From positions 119,671,530 through 119,735,529 of the forward strand of contig OZ024931.1 of the NCBI GenBank assembly GCA_964017235.1: a stretch of DNA of 64,000 nt, read 5' to 3'. Origin of the DNA: Sabellastarte sp. h YS-2021 (lineage: Eukaryota; Annelida; Polychaeta; Sabellida; Sabellidae). Below are positions 13,601 through 25,994 of the stretch, piece after piece. The notes beneath the pieces were generated by a model. That model saw only the letters and a list, made by a program, of their open reading frames with translations. It was not told the DNA's origin and ran no database searches. Position 1 is the stretch's first letter. Every line of letters begins with the position of its first letter. The position numbers and the translations under genes are program-made.

Positions 13601-16530
13601 ATACACACCAAGCTCAAAATACATGTCTTGGGAGTGCATGTAGCGAGGGTACCACTAAATGGCAATTCAGCCCCAAAACACCCCTTAAGGCTGTTATATC
13701 TGGCTCAAATTTTCACAGAAAATTCAGTTTATACCAGAGAATAAAATTGTATTGGTCTGAACCACTCGAGAGCCATTTTAGGAATTTCAGTTCCGGGGTG
13801 TGGGGCTGGTCTGCCCCCCATGGGGGGTTATGTCAAGTATATCATAATGTATCAAATCTGAAGACCAAAATTAATTTCAGTTATGTTTTGACAATAAAAG
13901 ATGACATTTTAGGCGCATTTGGAGCATTACATCTCTGAACAGAAATTATTTAACCCAAATAGGGCTGTTAAATGGTCAAAAGTAGATGCGTAACAGCCCC
14001 AATGAGAACAAAATGTTGGTCTATAATCCTGAAATTTGGCCAGAAAATCCTCTGTAATTAGCTAAATCTGACTGCACAGGTTTCAGGATTACATCTGGTA
14101 TAGCAGTGACTACTTGTGTGGTATTTGGACTCCAGCAGGCCTGTAATATGCCTGCTGGGGGGTGCATTAACATATACTCATATTTTGCCCAATCAGACAG
14201 ATGTAAGGCTCTAAACCACATTTCTCGCGAGTGTGGGAGCCACTCAGAGAGAATTAAGTAGTGTATTCCTTAAGAAATACACACCAAGCTCAAAATACAT
14301 GTCTTGGGAGTGCATGTAGCGAGGGTACCACTAAATGGCAATTCAGCCCCAAAACACCCCTTAAGGCTGTTATATCTGGCTCAAATTTTCACAGAAAATT
14401 CAGTTTATACCAGAGAATAAAATTGTATTGGTCTGAACCACTCGAGAGCCATTTTAGGAATTTCAGTTCCGGGGTGTGGGGCTGGTCTGCCCCCCATGGG
14501 GGGTTATGTCAAGTATATCATAATGTATCAAATCTGAAGACCAAAATTAATTTCAGTTATGTTTTGACAATAAAAGATGACATTTTAGGCGCATTTGGAG
14601 CATTACATCTCTGAACAGAAATTATTTAACCCAAATAGGGCTGTTAAATGGTCAAAAATAGATGCGTAACAGCCCCAATGAGAACAAAATGTTGGTCTAT
14701 AATCCTGAAATTTGGCCAGAAAATCCTCTGTAACTAGCTAAATCTGACTGCACAGGTTTCAGGATTACATCTGGTATAGCAGTGACTACTTGTGTGGTAT
14801 TTGGACTCCAGCAGGCCTGTAATATGCCTGCTGGGGGGTGCATTAACATATACTCATATTTTGCCCAATCAGACAGATGTAAGGCTCTAAACCACATTTC
14901 TCGCGAGTGTGGGAGCCACTTAGAGAGAATTAAGTAGTGTATTCCTTAAGAAATACACACCAAGCTCAAAATACATGTCTTGGGAGTGCATGTAGCGAGG
15001 GTACCACTAAATGGCAATTCAGCCCCAAAACACCCCTTAAGGCTGTTATATCTGGCTCAAATTTTCACAGAAAATTCAGTTTATACCAGAGAATAAAATT
15101 GTATTGGTCTGAACCACTCGAGAGCCATTTTAGGAATTTCAGTTCCGGGGTGTGGGGCTGGTCTGCCCCCCATGGGGGGTTATGTCAAGTATATCATAAT
15201 GTATCAAATCTGAAGACCAAAATTAATTTCAGTTATGTTTTGACAATAAAAGATGACATTTTAGGCGCATTTGGAGCATTACATCTCTGAACAGAAATTA
15301 TTTAACCCAAATAGGGCTGTTAAATGGTCAAAAGTAGATGCGTAACAGCCCCAATGAGAACAAAATGTTGGTCTATAATCCTGAAATTTGGCCAGAAAAT
15401 CCTCTGTAATTAGCTAAATCTGACTGCACAGGTTTCAGGATTACATCTGGTATAGCAGTGACTACTTGTGTGGTATTTGGACTCCAGCAGGCCTGTAATA
15501 TGCCTGCTGGGGGGTGCATTAACATATACTCATATTTTGCCCAATCAGACAGATGTAAGGCTCTAAACCACATTTCTCGCGAGTGTGGGAGCCACTCAGA
15601 GAGAATTAAGTAGTGTATTCCTTAAGAAATACACACCAAGCTCAAAATACATGTCTTGGGAGTGCATGTAGCGAGGGTACCACTAAATGGCAATTCAGCC
15701 CCAAAACACCCCTTAAGGCTGTTATATCTGGCTCAAATTTTCACAGAAAATTCAGTTTATACCAGAGAATAAAATTGTATTGGTCTGAACCACTCGAGAG
15801 CCATTTTAGGAATTTCAGTTCCGGGGTGTGGGGCTGGTCTGCCCCCCATGGGGGTTATGTCAAGTATATCATAATGTATCAAATCTGAAGACCAAAATTA
15901 ATTTCAGTTATGTTTTGACAATAAAAGATGACATTTTAGGCGCATTTGGAGCATTACATCTCTGAACAGAAATTATTTAACCCAAATAGGGCTGTTAAAT
16001 GGTCAAAAATAGATGCGTAACAGCCCCAATGAGAACAAAATGTTGGTCTATAATCCTGAAATTTGGCCAGAAAATCCTCTGTAACTAGCTAAATCTGACT
16101 GCACAGGTTTCAGGATTACATCTGGTATAGCAGTGACTACTTGTGTGGTATTTGGACTCCAGCAGGCCTGTAATATGCCTGCTGGGGGGTGCATTAACAT
16201 ATACTCATATTTTGCCCAATCAGACAGATGTAAGGCTCTAAACCACATTTCTCGCGAGTGTGGGAGCCACTTAGAGAGAATTAAGTAGTGTATTCCTTAA
16301 GAAATACACACCAAGCTCAAAATACATGTCTTGGGAGTGCATGTAGCGAGGGTACCACTAAATGGCAATTCAGCCCCAAAACACCCCTTAAGGCTGTTAT
16401 ATCTGGCTCAAATTTTCACAGAAAATTCAGTTTATACCAGAGAATAAAATTGTATTGGTCTGAACCACTCGAGAGCCATTTTAGGAATTTCAGTTCCGGG
16501 GTGTGGGGCTGGTCTGCCCCCCATGGGGGG
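1661..16530 (+). repeat. B block 1: alternating two-type region (22 monomers)
   Basis: Monomers typed at positions 155/231/418 read in order: GTT, ACT, GTC, ACT, GCC, ACT, GTC, ACT, ACC, GTC, ACC, GTC, ACT, GTC, ACC, GTC, ACT, ACT, GTC, ACT, GTC, ACT. GTC units are almost always separated by one AC-type unit, giving a dominant 1352 bp dimer periodicity with occasional doubled AC units. The fifth monomer (from 4364) has a private C to T at 4585. A C5 tract at 2323-2327 and a G5 tract near 15849-15853 shorten two copies by one base. Confidence 0.85.
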
Positions 16531-19500
16531 TTATGTCAAGTATATCATAATGTATCAAATCTGAAGACCAAAATTAATTTCAGTTATGTTTTGACAATAA
16601 AAGATGACATTTTAGGCGCATTTGGAGCATTACATCTCTGAACAGAAATTATTTAACCCAAATAGGGCTGTTAAATGGTCAAAAATAGATGCGTAACAGC
16701 CCCAATGAGAACAAAATGTTGGTCTATAATCCTGAAATTTGGCCAGAAAATCCTCTGTAACTAGCTAAATCTGACTGCACAGGTTTCAGGATTACATCTG
16801 GTATAGCAGTGACTACTTGTGTGGTATTTGGACTCCAGCAGGCCTGTAATATGCCTGCTGGGGGGTGCATTAACATATACTCATATTTTGCCCAATCAGA
16901 CAGATGTAAGGCTCTAAACCACATTTCTCGCGAGTGTGGGAGCCACTCAGAGAGAATTAAGTAGTGTATTCCTTAAGAAATACACACCAAGCTCAAAATA
17001 CATGTCTTGGGAGTGCATGTAGCGAGGGTACCACTAAATGGCAATTCAGCCCCAAAACACCCCTTAAGGCTGTTATATCTGGCTCAAATTTTCACAGAAA
17101 ATTCAGTTTATACCAGAGAATAAAATTGTATTGGTCTGAACCACTCGAGAGCCATTTTAGGAATTTCAGTTCTGGGGTGTGGGGCTGGTCTGCCCCCCAT
17201 GGGGGGTTATGTCAAGTATATCATAATGTATCAAATCTGAAGACCAAAATTAATTTCAGTTATGTTTTGACAATAAAAGATGACATTTTAGGCGCATTTG
17301 GAGCATTACATCTCTGAACAGAAATTATTTAACCCAAATAGGGCTGTTAAATGGTCAAAAATAGATGCGTAACAGCCCCAATGAGAACAAAATGTTGGTC
17401 TATAATCCTGAAATTTGGCCAGAAAATCCTCTGTAACTAGCTAAATCTGACTGCACAGGTTTCAGGATTACATCTGGTATAGCAGTGACTACTTGTGTGG
17501 TATTTGGACTCCAGCAGGCCTGTAATATGCCTGCTGGGGGGTGCATTAACATATACTCATATTTTGCCCAATCAGACAGATGTAAGGCTCTAAACCACAT
17601 TTCTCGCGAGTGTGGGAGCCACTTAGAGAGAATTAAGTAGTGTATTCCTTAAGAAATACACACCAAGCTCAAAATACATGTCTTGGGAGTGCATGTAGCG
17701 AGGGTACCACTAAATGGCAATTCAGCCCCAAAACACCCCTTAAGGCTGTTATATCTGGCTCAAATTTTCACAGAAAATTCAGTTTATACCAGAGAATAAA
17801 ATTGTATTGGTCTGAACCACTCGAGAGCCATTTTAGGAATTTCAGTTCCGGGGTGTGGGGCTGGTCTGCCCCCCATGGGGGGTTATGTCAAGTATATCAT
17901 AATGTATCAAATCTGAAGACCAAAATTAATTTCAGTTATGTTTTGACAATAAAAGATGACATTTTAGGCGCATTTGGAGCATTACATCTCTGAACAGAAA
18001 TTATTTAACCCAAATAGGGCTGTTAAATGGTCAAAAATAGATGCGTAACAGCCCCAATGAGAACAAAATGTTGGTCTATAATCCTGAAATTTGGCCAGAA
18101 AATCCTCTGTAACTAGCTAAATCTGACTGCACAGGTTTCAGGATTACATCTGGTATAGCAGTGACTACTTGTGTGGTATTTGGACTCCAGCAGGCCTGTA
18201 ATATGCCTGCTGGGGGGTGCATTAACATATACTCATATTTTGCCCAATCAGACAGATGTAAGGCTCTAAACCACATTTCTCGCGAGTGTGGGAGCCACTT
18301 AGAGAGAATTAAGTAGTGTATTCCTTAAGAAATACACACCAAGCTCAAAATACATGTCTTGGGAGTGCATGTAGCGAGGGTACCACTAAATGGCAATTCA
18401 GCCCCAAAACACCCCTTAAGGCTGTTATATCTGGCTCAAATTTTCACAGAAAATTCAGTTTATACCAGAGAATAAAATTGTATTGGTCTGAACCACTCGA
18501 GAGCCATTTTAGGAATTTCAGTTCCGGGGTGTGGGGCTGGTCTGCCCCCCATGGGGGGTTATGTCAAGTATATCATAATGTATCAAATCTGAAGACCAAA
18601 ATTAATTTCAGTTATGTTTTGACAATAAAAGATGACATTTTAGGCGCATTTGGAGCATTACATCTCTGAACAGAAATTATTTAACCCAAATAGGGCTGTT
18701 AAATGGTCAAAAATAGATGCGTAACAGCCCCAATGAGAACAAAATGTTGGTCTATAATCCTGAAATTTGGCCAGAAAATCCTCTGTAACTAGCTAAATCT
18801 GACTGCACAGGTTTCAGGATTACATCTGGTATAGCAGTGACTACTTGTGTGGTATTTGGACTCCAGCAGGCCTGTAATATGCCTGCTGGGGGGTGCATTA
18901 ACATATACTCATATTTTGCCCAATCAGACAGATGTAAGGCTCTAAACCACATTTCTCGCGAGTGTGGGAGCCACTCAGAGAGAATTAAGTAGTGTATTCC
19001 TTAAGAAATACACACCAAGCTCAAAATACATGTCTTGGGAGTGCATGTAGCGAGGGTACCACTAAATGGCAATTCAGCCCCAAAACACCCCTTAAGGCTG
19101 TTATATCTGGCTCAAATTTTCACAGAAAATTCAGTTTATACCAGAGAATAAAATTGTATTGGTCTGAACCACTCGAGAGCCATTTTAGGAATTTCAGTTC
19201 CGGGGTGTGGGGCTGGTCTGCCCCCCATGGGGGGTTATGTCAAGTATATCATAATGTATCAAATCTGAAGACCAAAATTAATTTCAGTTATGTTTTGACA
19301 ATAAAAGATGACATTTTAGGCGCATTTGGAGCATTACATCTCTGAACAGAAATTATTTAACCCAAATAGGGCTGTTAAATGGTCAAAAATAGATGCGTAA
19401 CAGCCCCAATGAGAACAAAATGTTGGTCTATAATCCTGAAATTTGGCCAGAAAATCCTCTGTAACTAGCTAAATCTGACTGCACAGGTTTCAGGATTACA

Positions 19501-21938
19501 TCTGGTATAGCAGTGACTACTTGTGTGGTATTTGGACTCCAGCAGGCCTGTAATATGCCTGCTGGGGGGTGCATTAACATATACTCATATTTTGCCCAAT
19601 CAGACAGATGTAAGGCTCTAAACCACATTTCTCGCGAGTGTGGGAGCCACTCAGAGAGAATTAAGTAGTGTATTCCTTAAGAAATACACACCAAGCTCAA
19701 AATACATGTCTTGGGAGTGCATGTAGCGAGGGTACCACTAAATGGCAATTCAGCCCCAAAACACCCCTTAAGGCTGTTATATCTGGCTCAAATTTTCACA
19801 GAAAATTCAGTTTATACCAGAGAATAAAATTGTATTGGTCTGAACCACTCGAGAGCCATTTTAGGAATTTCAGTTCCGGGGTGTGGGGCTGGTCTGCCCC
19901 CCATGGGGGGTTATGTCAAGTATATCATAATGTATCAAATCTGAAGACCAAAATTAATTTCAGTTATGTTTTGACAATAAAAGATGACATTTTAGGCGCA
20001 TTTGGAGCATTACATCTCTGAACAGAAATTATTTAACCCAAATAGGGCTGTTAAATGGTCAAAAATAGATGCGTAACAGCCCCAATGAGAACAAAATGTT
20101 GGTCTATAATCCTGAAATTTGGCCAGAAAATCCTCTGTAACTAGCTAAATCTGACTGCACAGGTTTCAGGATTACATCTGGTATAGCAGTGACTACTTGT
20201 GTGGTATTTGGACTCCAGCAGGCCTGTAATATGCCTGCTGGGGGGTGCATTAACATATACTCATATTTTGCCCAATCAGACAGATGTAAGGCTCTAAACC
20301 ACATTTCTCGCGAGTGTGGGAGCCACTTAGAGAGAATTAAGTAGTGTATTCCTTAAGAAATACACACCAAGCTCAAAATACATGTCTTGGGAGTGCATGT
20401 AGCGAGGGTACCACTAAATGGCAATTCAGCCCCAAAACACCCCTTAAGGCTGTTATATCTGGCTCAAATTTTCACAGAAAATTCAGTTTATACCAGAGAA
20501 TAAAATTGTATTGGTCTGAACCACTCGAGAGCCATTTTAGGAATTTCAGTTCCGGGGTGTGGGGCTGGTCTGCCCCCCATGGGGGGTTATGTCAAGTATA
20601 TCATAATGTATCAAATCTGAAGACCAAAATTAATTTCAGTTATGTTTTGACAATAAAAGATGACATTTTAGGCGCATTTGGAGCATTACATCTCTGAACA
20701 GAAATTATTTAACCCAAATAGGGCTGTTAAATGGTCAAAAATAGATGCGTAACAGCCCCAATGAGAACAAAATGTTGGTCTATAATCCTGAAATTTGGCC
20801 AGAAAATCCTCTGTAACTAGCTAAATCTGACTGCACAGGTTTCAGGATTACATCTGGTATAGCAGTGACTACTTGTGTGGTATTTGGACTCCAGCAGGCC
20901 TGTAATATGCCTGCTGGGGGGTGCATTAACATATACTCATATTTTGCCCAATCAGACAGATGTAAGGCTCTAAACCACATTTCTCGCGAGTGTGGGAGCC
21001 ACTTAGAGAGAATTAAGTAGTGTATTCCTTAAGAAATACACACCAAGCTCAAAATACATGTCTTGGGAGTGCATGTAGCGAGGGTACCACTAAATGGCAA
21101 TTCAGCCCCAAAACACCCCTTAAGGCTGTTATATCTGGCTCAAATTTTCACAGAAAATTCAGTTTATACCAGAGAATAAAATTGTATTGGTCTGAACCAC
21201 TCGAGAGCCATTTTAGGAATTTCAGTTCCGGGGTGTGGGGCTGGTCTGCCCCCCATGGGGGGTTATGTCAAGTATATCATAATGTATCAAATCTGAAGAC
21301 CAAAATTAATTTCAGTTATGTTTTGACAATAAAAGATGACATTTTAGGCGCATTTGGAGCATTACATCTCTGAACAGAAATTATTTAACCCAAATAGGGC
21401 TGTTAAATGGTCAAAAATAGATGCGTAACAGCCCCAATGAGAACAAAATGTTGGTCTATAATCCTGAAATTTGGCCAGAAAATCCTCTGTAACTAGCTAA
21501 ATCTGACTGCACAGGTTTCAGGATTACATCTGGTATAGCAGTGACTACTTGTGTGGTATTTGGACTCCAGCAGGCCTGTAATATGCCTGCTGGGGGGTGC
21601 ATTAACATATACTCATATTTTGCCCAATCAGACAGATGTAAGGCTCTAAACCACATTTCTCGCGAGTGTGGGAGCCACTCAGAGAGAATTAAGTAGTGTA
21701 TTCCTTAAGAAATACACACCAAGCTCAAAATACATGTCTTGGGAGTGCATGTAGCGAGGGTACCACTAAATGGCAATTCAGCCCCAAAACACCCCTTAAG
21801 GCTGTTATATCTGGCTCAAATTTTCACAGAAAATTCAGTTTATACCAGAGAATAAAATTGTATTGGTCTGAACCACTCGAGAGCCATTTTAGGAATTTCA
21901 GTTCCGGGGTGTGGGGCTGGTCTGCCCCCCATGGGGGG
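16531..21938 (+). repeat. B block 2: AC-type run (8 monomers)
   Basis: Types in order are ACC, ACT, ACT, ACC, ACC, ACT, ACT, ACC. The GT-type monomer that alternates to the left is absent. The order suggests pairs (two ACT, two ACC), but one variable site is too little to claim a higher-order unit. A private C to T at 17173 turns CCGG into CTGG, a CpG transition. Confidence 0.8.
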
Positions 21939-23290
21939 TTATGTCAAGTATATCATAATGTATCAAATCTGAAGACCAAAATTAATTTCAGTTATGTTTT
22001 GACAATAAAAGATGACATTTTAGGCGCATTTGGAGCATTACATCTCTGAACAGAAATTATTTAACCCAAATAGGGCTGTTAAATGGTCAAAAATAGATGC
22101 GTAACAGCCCCAATGAGAACAAAATGTTGGTCTATAATCCTGAAATTTGGCCAGAAAATCCTCTGTAATTAGCTAAATCTGACTGCACAGGTTTCAGGAT
22201 TACATCTGGTATAGCAGTGACTACTTGTGTGGTATTTGGACTCCAGCAGGCCTGTAATATGCCTGCTGGGGGGTGCATTAACATATACTCATATTTTGCC
22301 CAATCAGACAGATGTAAGGCTCTAAACCACATTTCTCGCGAGTGTGGGAGCCACTCAGAGAGAATTAAGTAGTGTATTCCTTAAGAAATACACACCAAGC
22401 TCAAAATACATGTCTTGGGAGTGCATGTAGCGAGGGTACCACTAAATGGCAATTCAGCCCCAAAACACCCCTTAAGGCTGTTATATCTGGCTCAAATTTT
22501 CACAGAAAATTCAGTTTATACCAGAGAATAAAATTGTATTGGTCTGAACCACTCGAGAGCCATTTTAGGAATTTCAGTTCCGGGGTGTGGGGCTGGTCTG
22601 CCCCCCATGGGGGGTTATGTCAAGTATATCATAATGTATCAAATCTGAAGACCAAAATTAATTTCAGTTATGTTTTGACAATAAAAGATGACATTTTAGG
22701 CGCATTTGGAGCATTACATCTCTGAACAGAAATTATTTAACCCAAATAGGGCTGTTAAATGGTCAAAAATAGATGCGTAACAGCCCCAATGAGAACAAAA
22801 TGTTGGTCTATAATCCTGAAATTTGGCCAGAAAATCCTCTGTAATTAGCTAAATCTGACTGCACAGGTTTCAGGATTACATCTGGTATAGCAGTGACTAC
22901 TTGTGTGGTATTTGGACTCCAGCAGGCCTGTAATATGCCTGCTGGGGGGTGCATTAACATATACTCATATTTTGCCCAATCAGACAGATGTAAGGCTCTA
23001 AACCACATTTCTCGCGAGTGTGGGAGCCACTCAGAGAGAATTAAGTAGTGTATTCCTTAAGAAATACACACCAAGCTCAAAATACATGTCTTGGGAGTGC
23101 ATGTAGCGAGGGTACCACTAAATGGCAATTCAGCCCCAAAACACCCCTTAAGGCTGTTATATCTGGCTCAAATTTTCACAGAAAATTCAGTTTATACCAG
23201 AGAATAAAATTGTATTGGTCTGAACCACTCGAGAGCCATTTTAGGAATTTCAGTTCCGGGGTGTGGGGCTGGTCTGCCCCCCATGGGGGG
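21939..23290 (+). repeat. B block 3: two recombinant ATC monomers
   Basis: Both monomers carry A at position 155 with T at 231 and C at 418. Elsewhere T at 231 is always found with G at 155, so ATC is a recombinant or back-mutated haplotype. Its presence in two adjacent copies suggests that it arose once and was then duplicated as a 676 bp step. Confidence 0.8.
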
Positions 23291-25994
23291 TTATGTCAAG
23301 TATATCATAATGTATCAAATCTGAAGACCAAAATTAATTTCAGTTATGTTTTGACAATAAAAGATGACATTTTAGGCGCATTTGGAGCATTACATCTCTG
23401 AACAGAAATTATTTAACCCAAATAGGGCTGTTAAATGGTCAAAAGTAGATGCGTAACAGCCCCAATGAGAACAAAATGTTGGTCTATAATCCTGAAATTT
23501 GGCCAGAAAATCCTCTGTAACTAGCTAAATCTGACTGCACAGGTTTCAGGATTACATCTGGTATAGCAGTGACTACTTGTGTGGTATTTGGACTCCAGCA
23601 GGCCTGTAATATGCCTGCTGGGGGGTGCATTAACATATACTCATATTTTGCCCAATCAGACAGATGTAAGGCTCTAAACCACATTTCTCGCGAGTGTGGG
23701 AGCCACTTAGAGAGAATTAAGTAGTGTATTCCTTAAGAAATACACACCAAGCTCAAAATACATGTCTTGGGAGTGCATGTAGCGAGGGTACCACTAAATG
23801 GCAATTCAGCCCCAAAACACCCCTTAAGGCTGTTATATCTGGCTCAAATTTTCACAGAAAATTCAGTTTATACCAGAGAATAAAATTGTATTGGTCTGAA
23901 CCACTCGAGAGCCATTTTAGGAATTTCAGTTCCGGGGTGTGGGGCTGGTCTGCCCCCCATGGGGGGTTATGTCAAGTATATCATAATGTATCAAATCTGA
24001 AGACCAAAATTAATTTCAGTTATGTTTTGACAATAAAAGATGACATTTTAGGCGCATTTGGAGCATTACATCTCTGAACAGAAATTATTTAACCCAAATA
24101 GGGCTGTTAAATGGTCAAAAATAGATGCGTAACAGCCCCAATGAGAACAAAATGTTGGTCTATAATCCTGAAATTTGGCCAGAAAATCCTCTGTAACTAG
24201 CTAAATCTGACTGCACAGGTTTCAGGATTACATCTGGTATAGCAGTGACTACTTGTGTGGTATTTGGACTCCAGCAGGCCTGTAATATGCCTGCTGGGGG
24301 GTGCATTAACATATACTCATATTTTGCCCAATCAGACAGATGTAAGGCTCTAAACCACATTTCTCGCGAGTGTGGGAGCCACTCAGAGAGAATTAAGTAG
24401 TGTATTCCTTAAGAAATACACACCAAGCTCAAAATACATGTCTTGGGAGTGCATGTAGCGAGGGTACCACTAAATGGCAATTCAGCCCCAAAACACCCCT
24501 TAAGGCTGTTATATCTGGCTCAAATTTTCACAGAAAATTCAGTTTATACCAGAGAATAAAATTGTATTGGTCTGAACCACTCGAGAGCCATTTTAGGAAT
24601 TTCAGTTCCGGGGTGTGGGGCTGGTCTGCCCCCCATGGGGGGTTATGTCAAGTATATCATAATGTATCAAATCTGAAGACCAAAATTAATTTCAGTTATG
24701 TTTTGACAATAAAAGATGACATTTTAGGCGCATTTGGAGCATTACATCTCTGAACAGAAATTATTTAACCCAAATAGGGCTGTTAAATGGTCAAAAATAG
24801 ATGCGTAACAGCCCCAATGAGAACAAAATGTTGGTCTATAATCCTGAAATTTGGCCAGAAAATCCTCTGTAACTAGCTAAATCTGACTGCACAGGTTTCA
24901 GGATTACATCTGGTATAGCAGTGACTACTTGTGTGGTATTTGGACTCCAGAAGGCCTGTAATATGCCTGCTGGGGGGTGCATTAACATATACTCATATTT
25001 TGCCCAATCAGACAGATGTAAGGCTCTAAACCACATTTCTCGCGAGTGTGGGAGCCACTCAGAGAGAATTAAGTAGTGTATTCCTTAAGAAATACACACC
25101 AAGCTCAAAATACATGTCTTGGGAGTGCATGTAGCGAGGGTACCACTAAATGGCAATTCAGCCCCAAAACACCCCTTAAGGCTGTTATATCTGGCTCAAA
25201 TTTTCACAGAAAATTCAGTTTATACCAGAGAATAAAATTGTATTGGTCTGAACCACTCGAGAGCCATTTTAGGAATTTCAGTTCCGGGGTGTGGGGCTGG
25301 TCTGCCCCCCATGGGGGGTTATGTCAAGTATATCATAATGTATCAAATCTGAAGACCAAAATTAATTTCAGTTATGTTTTGACAATAAAAGATGACATTT
25401 TAGGCGCATTTGGAGCATTACATCTCTGAACAGAAATTATTTAACCCAAATAGGGCTGTTAAATGGTCAAAAATAGATGCGTAACAGCCCCAATGAGAAC
25501 AAAATGTTGGTCTATAATCCTGAAATTTGGCCAGAAAATCCTCTGTAACTAGCTAAATCTGACTGCACAGGTTTCAGGATTACATCTGGTATAGCAGTGA
25601 CTACTTGTGTGGTATTTGGACTCCAGCAGGCCTGTAATATGCCTGCTGGGGGGTGCATTAACATATACTCATATTTTGCCCAATCAGACAGATGTAAGGC
25701 TCTAAACCACATTTCTCGCGAGTGTGGGAGCCACTCAGAGAGAATTAAGTAGTGTATTCCTTAAGAAATACACACCAAGCTCAAAATACATGTCTTGGGA
25801 GTGCATGTAGCGAGGGTACCACTAAATGGCAATTCAGCCCCAAAACACCCCTTAAGGCTGTTATATCTGGCTCAAATTTTCACAGAAAATTCAGTTTATA
25901 CCAGAGAATAAAATTGTATTGGTCTGAACCACTCGAGAGCCATTTTAGGAATTTCAGTTCCGGGGTGTGGGGCTGGTCTGCCCCCCATGGGGGG
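23291..25994 (+). repeat. B block 4: GCT, ACC, ACC, ACC monomers
   Basis: Four B monomers. The third (24643-25318) carries a C to A change at 24951, turning CCAGCAGGC into CCAGAAGGC in the left arm of the inverted repeat at monomer positions 305-331. The same change recurs at 31711, exactly ten monomers away. Confidence 0.8.
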
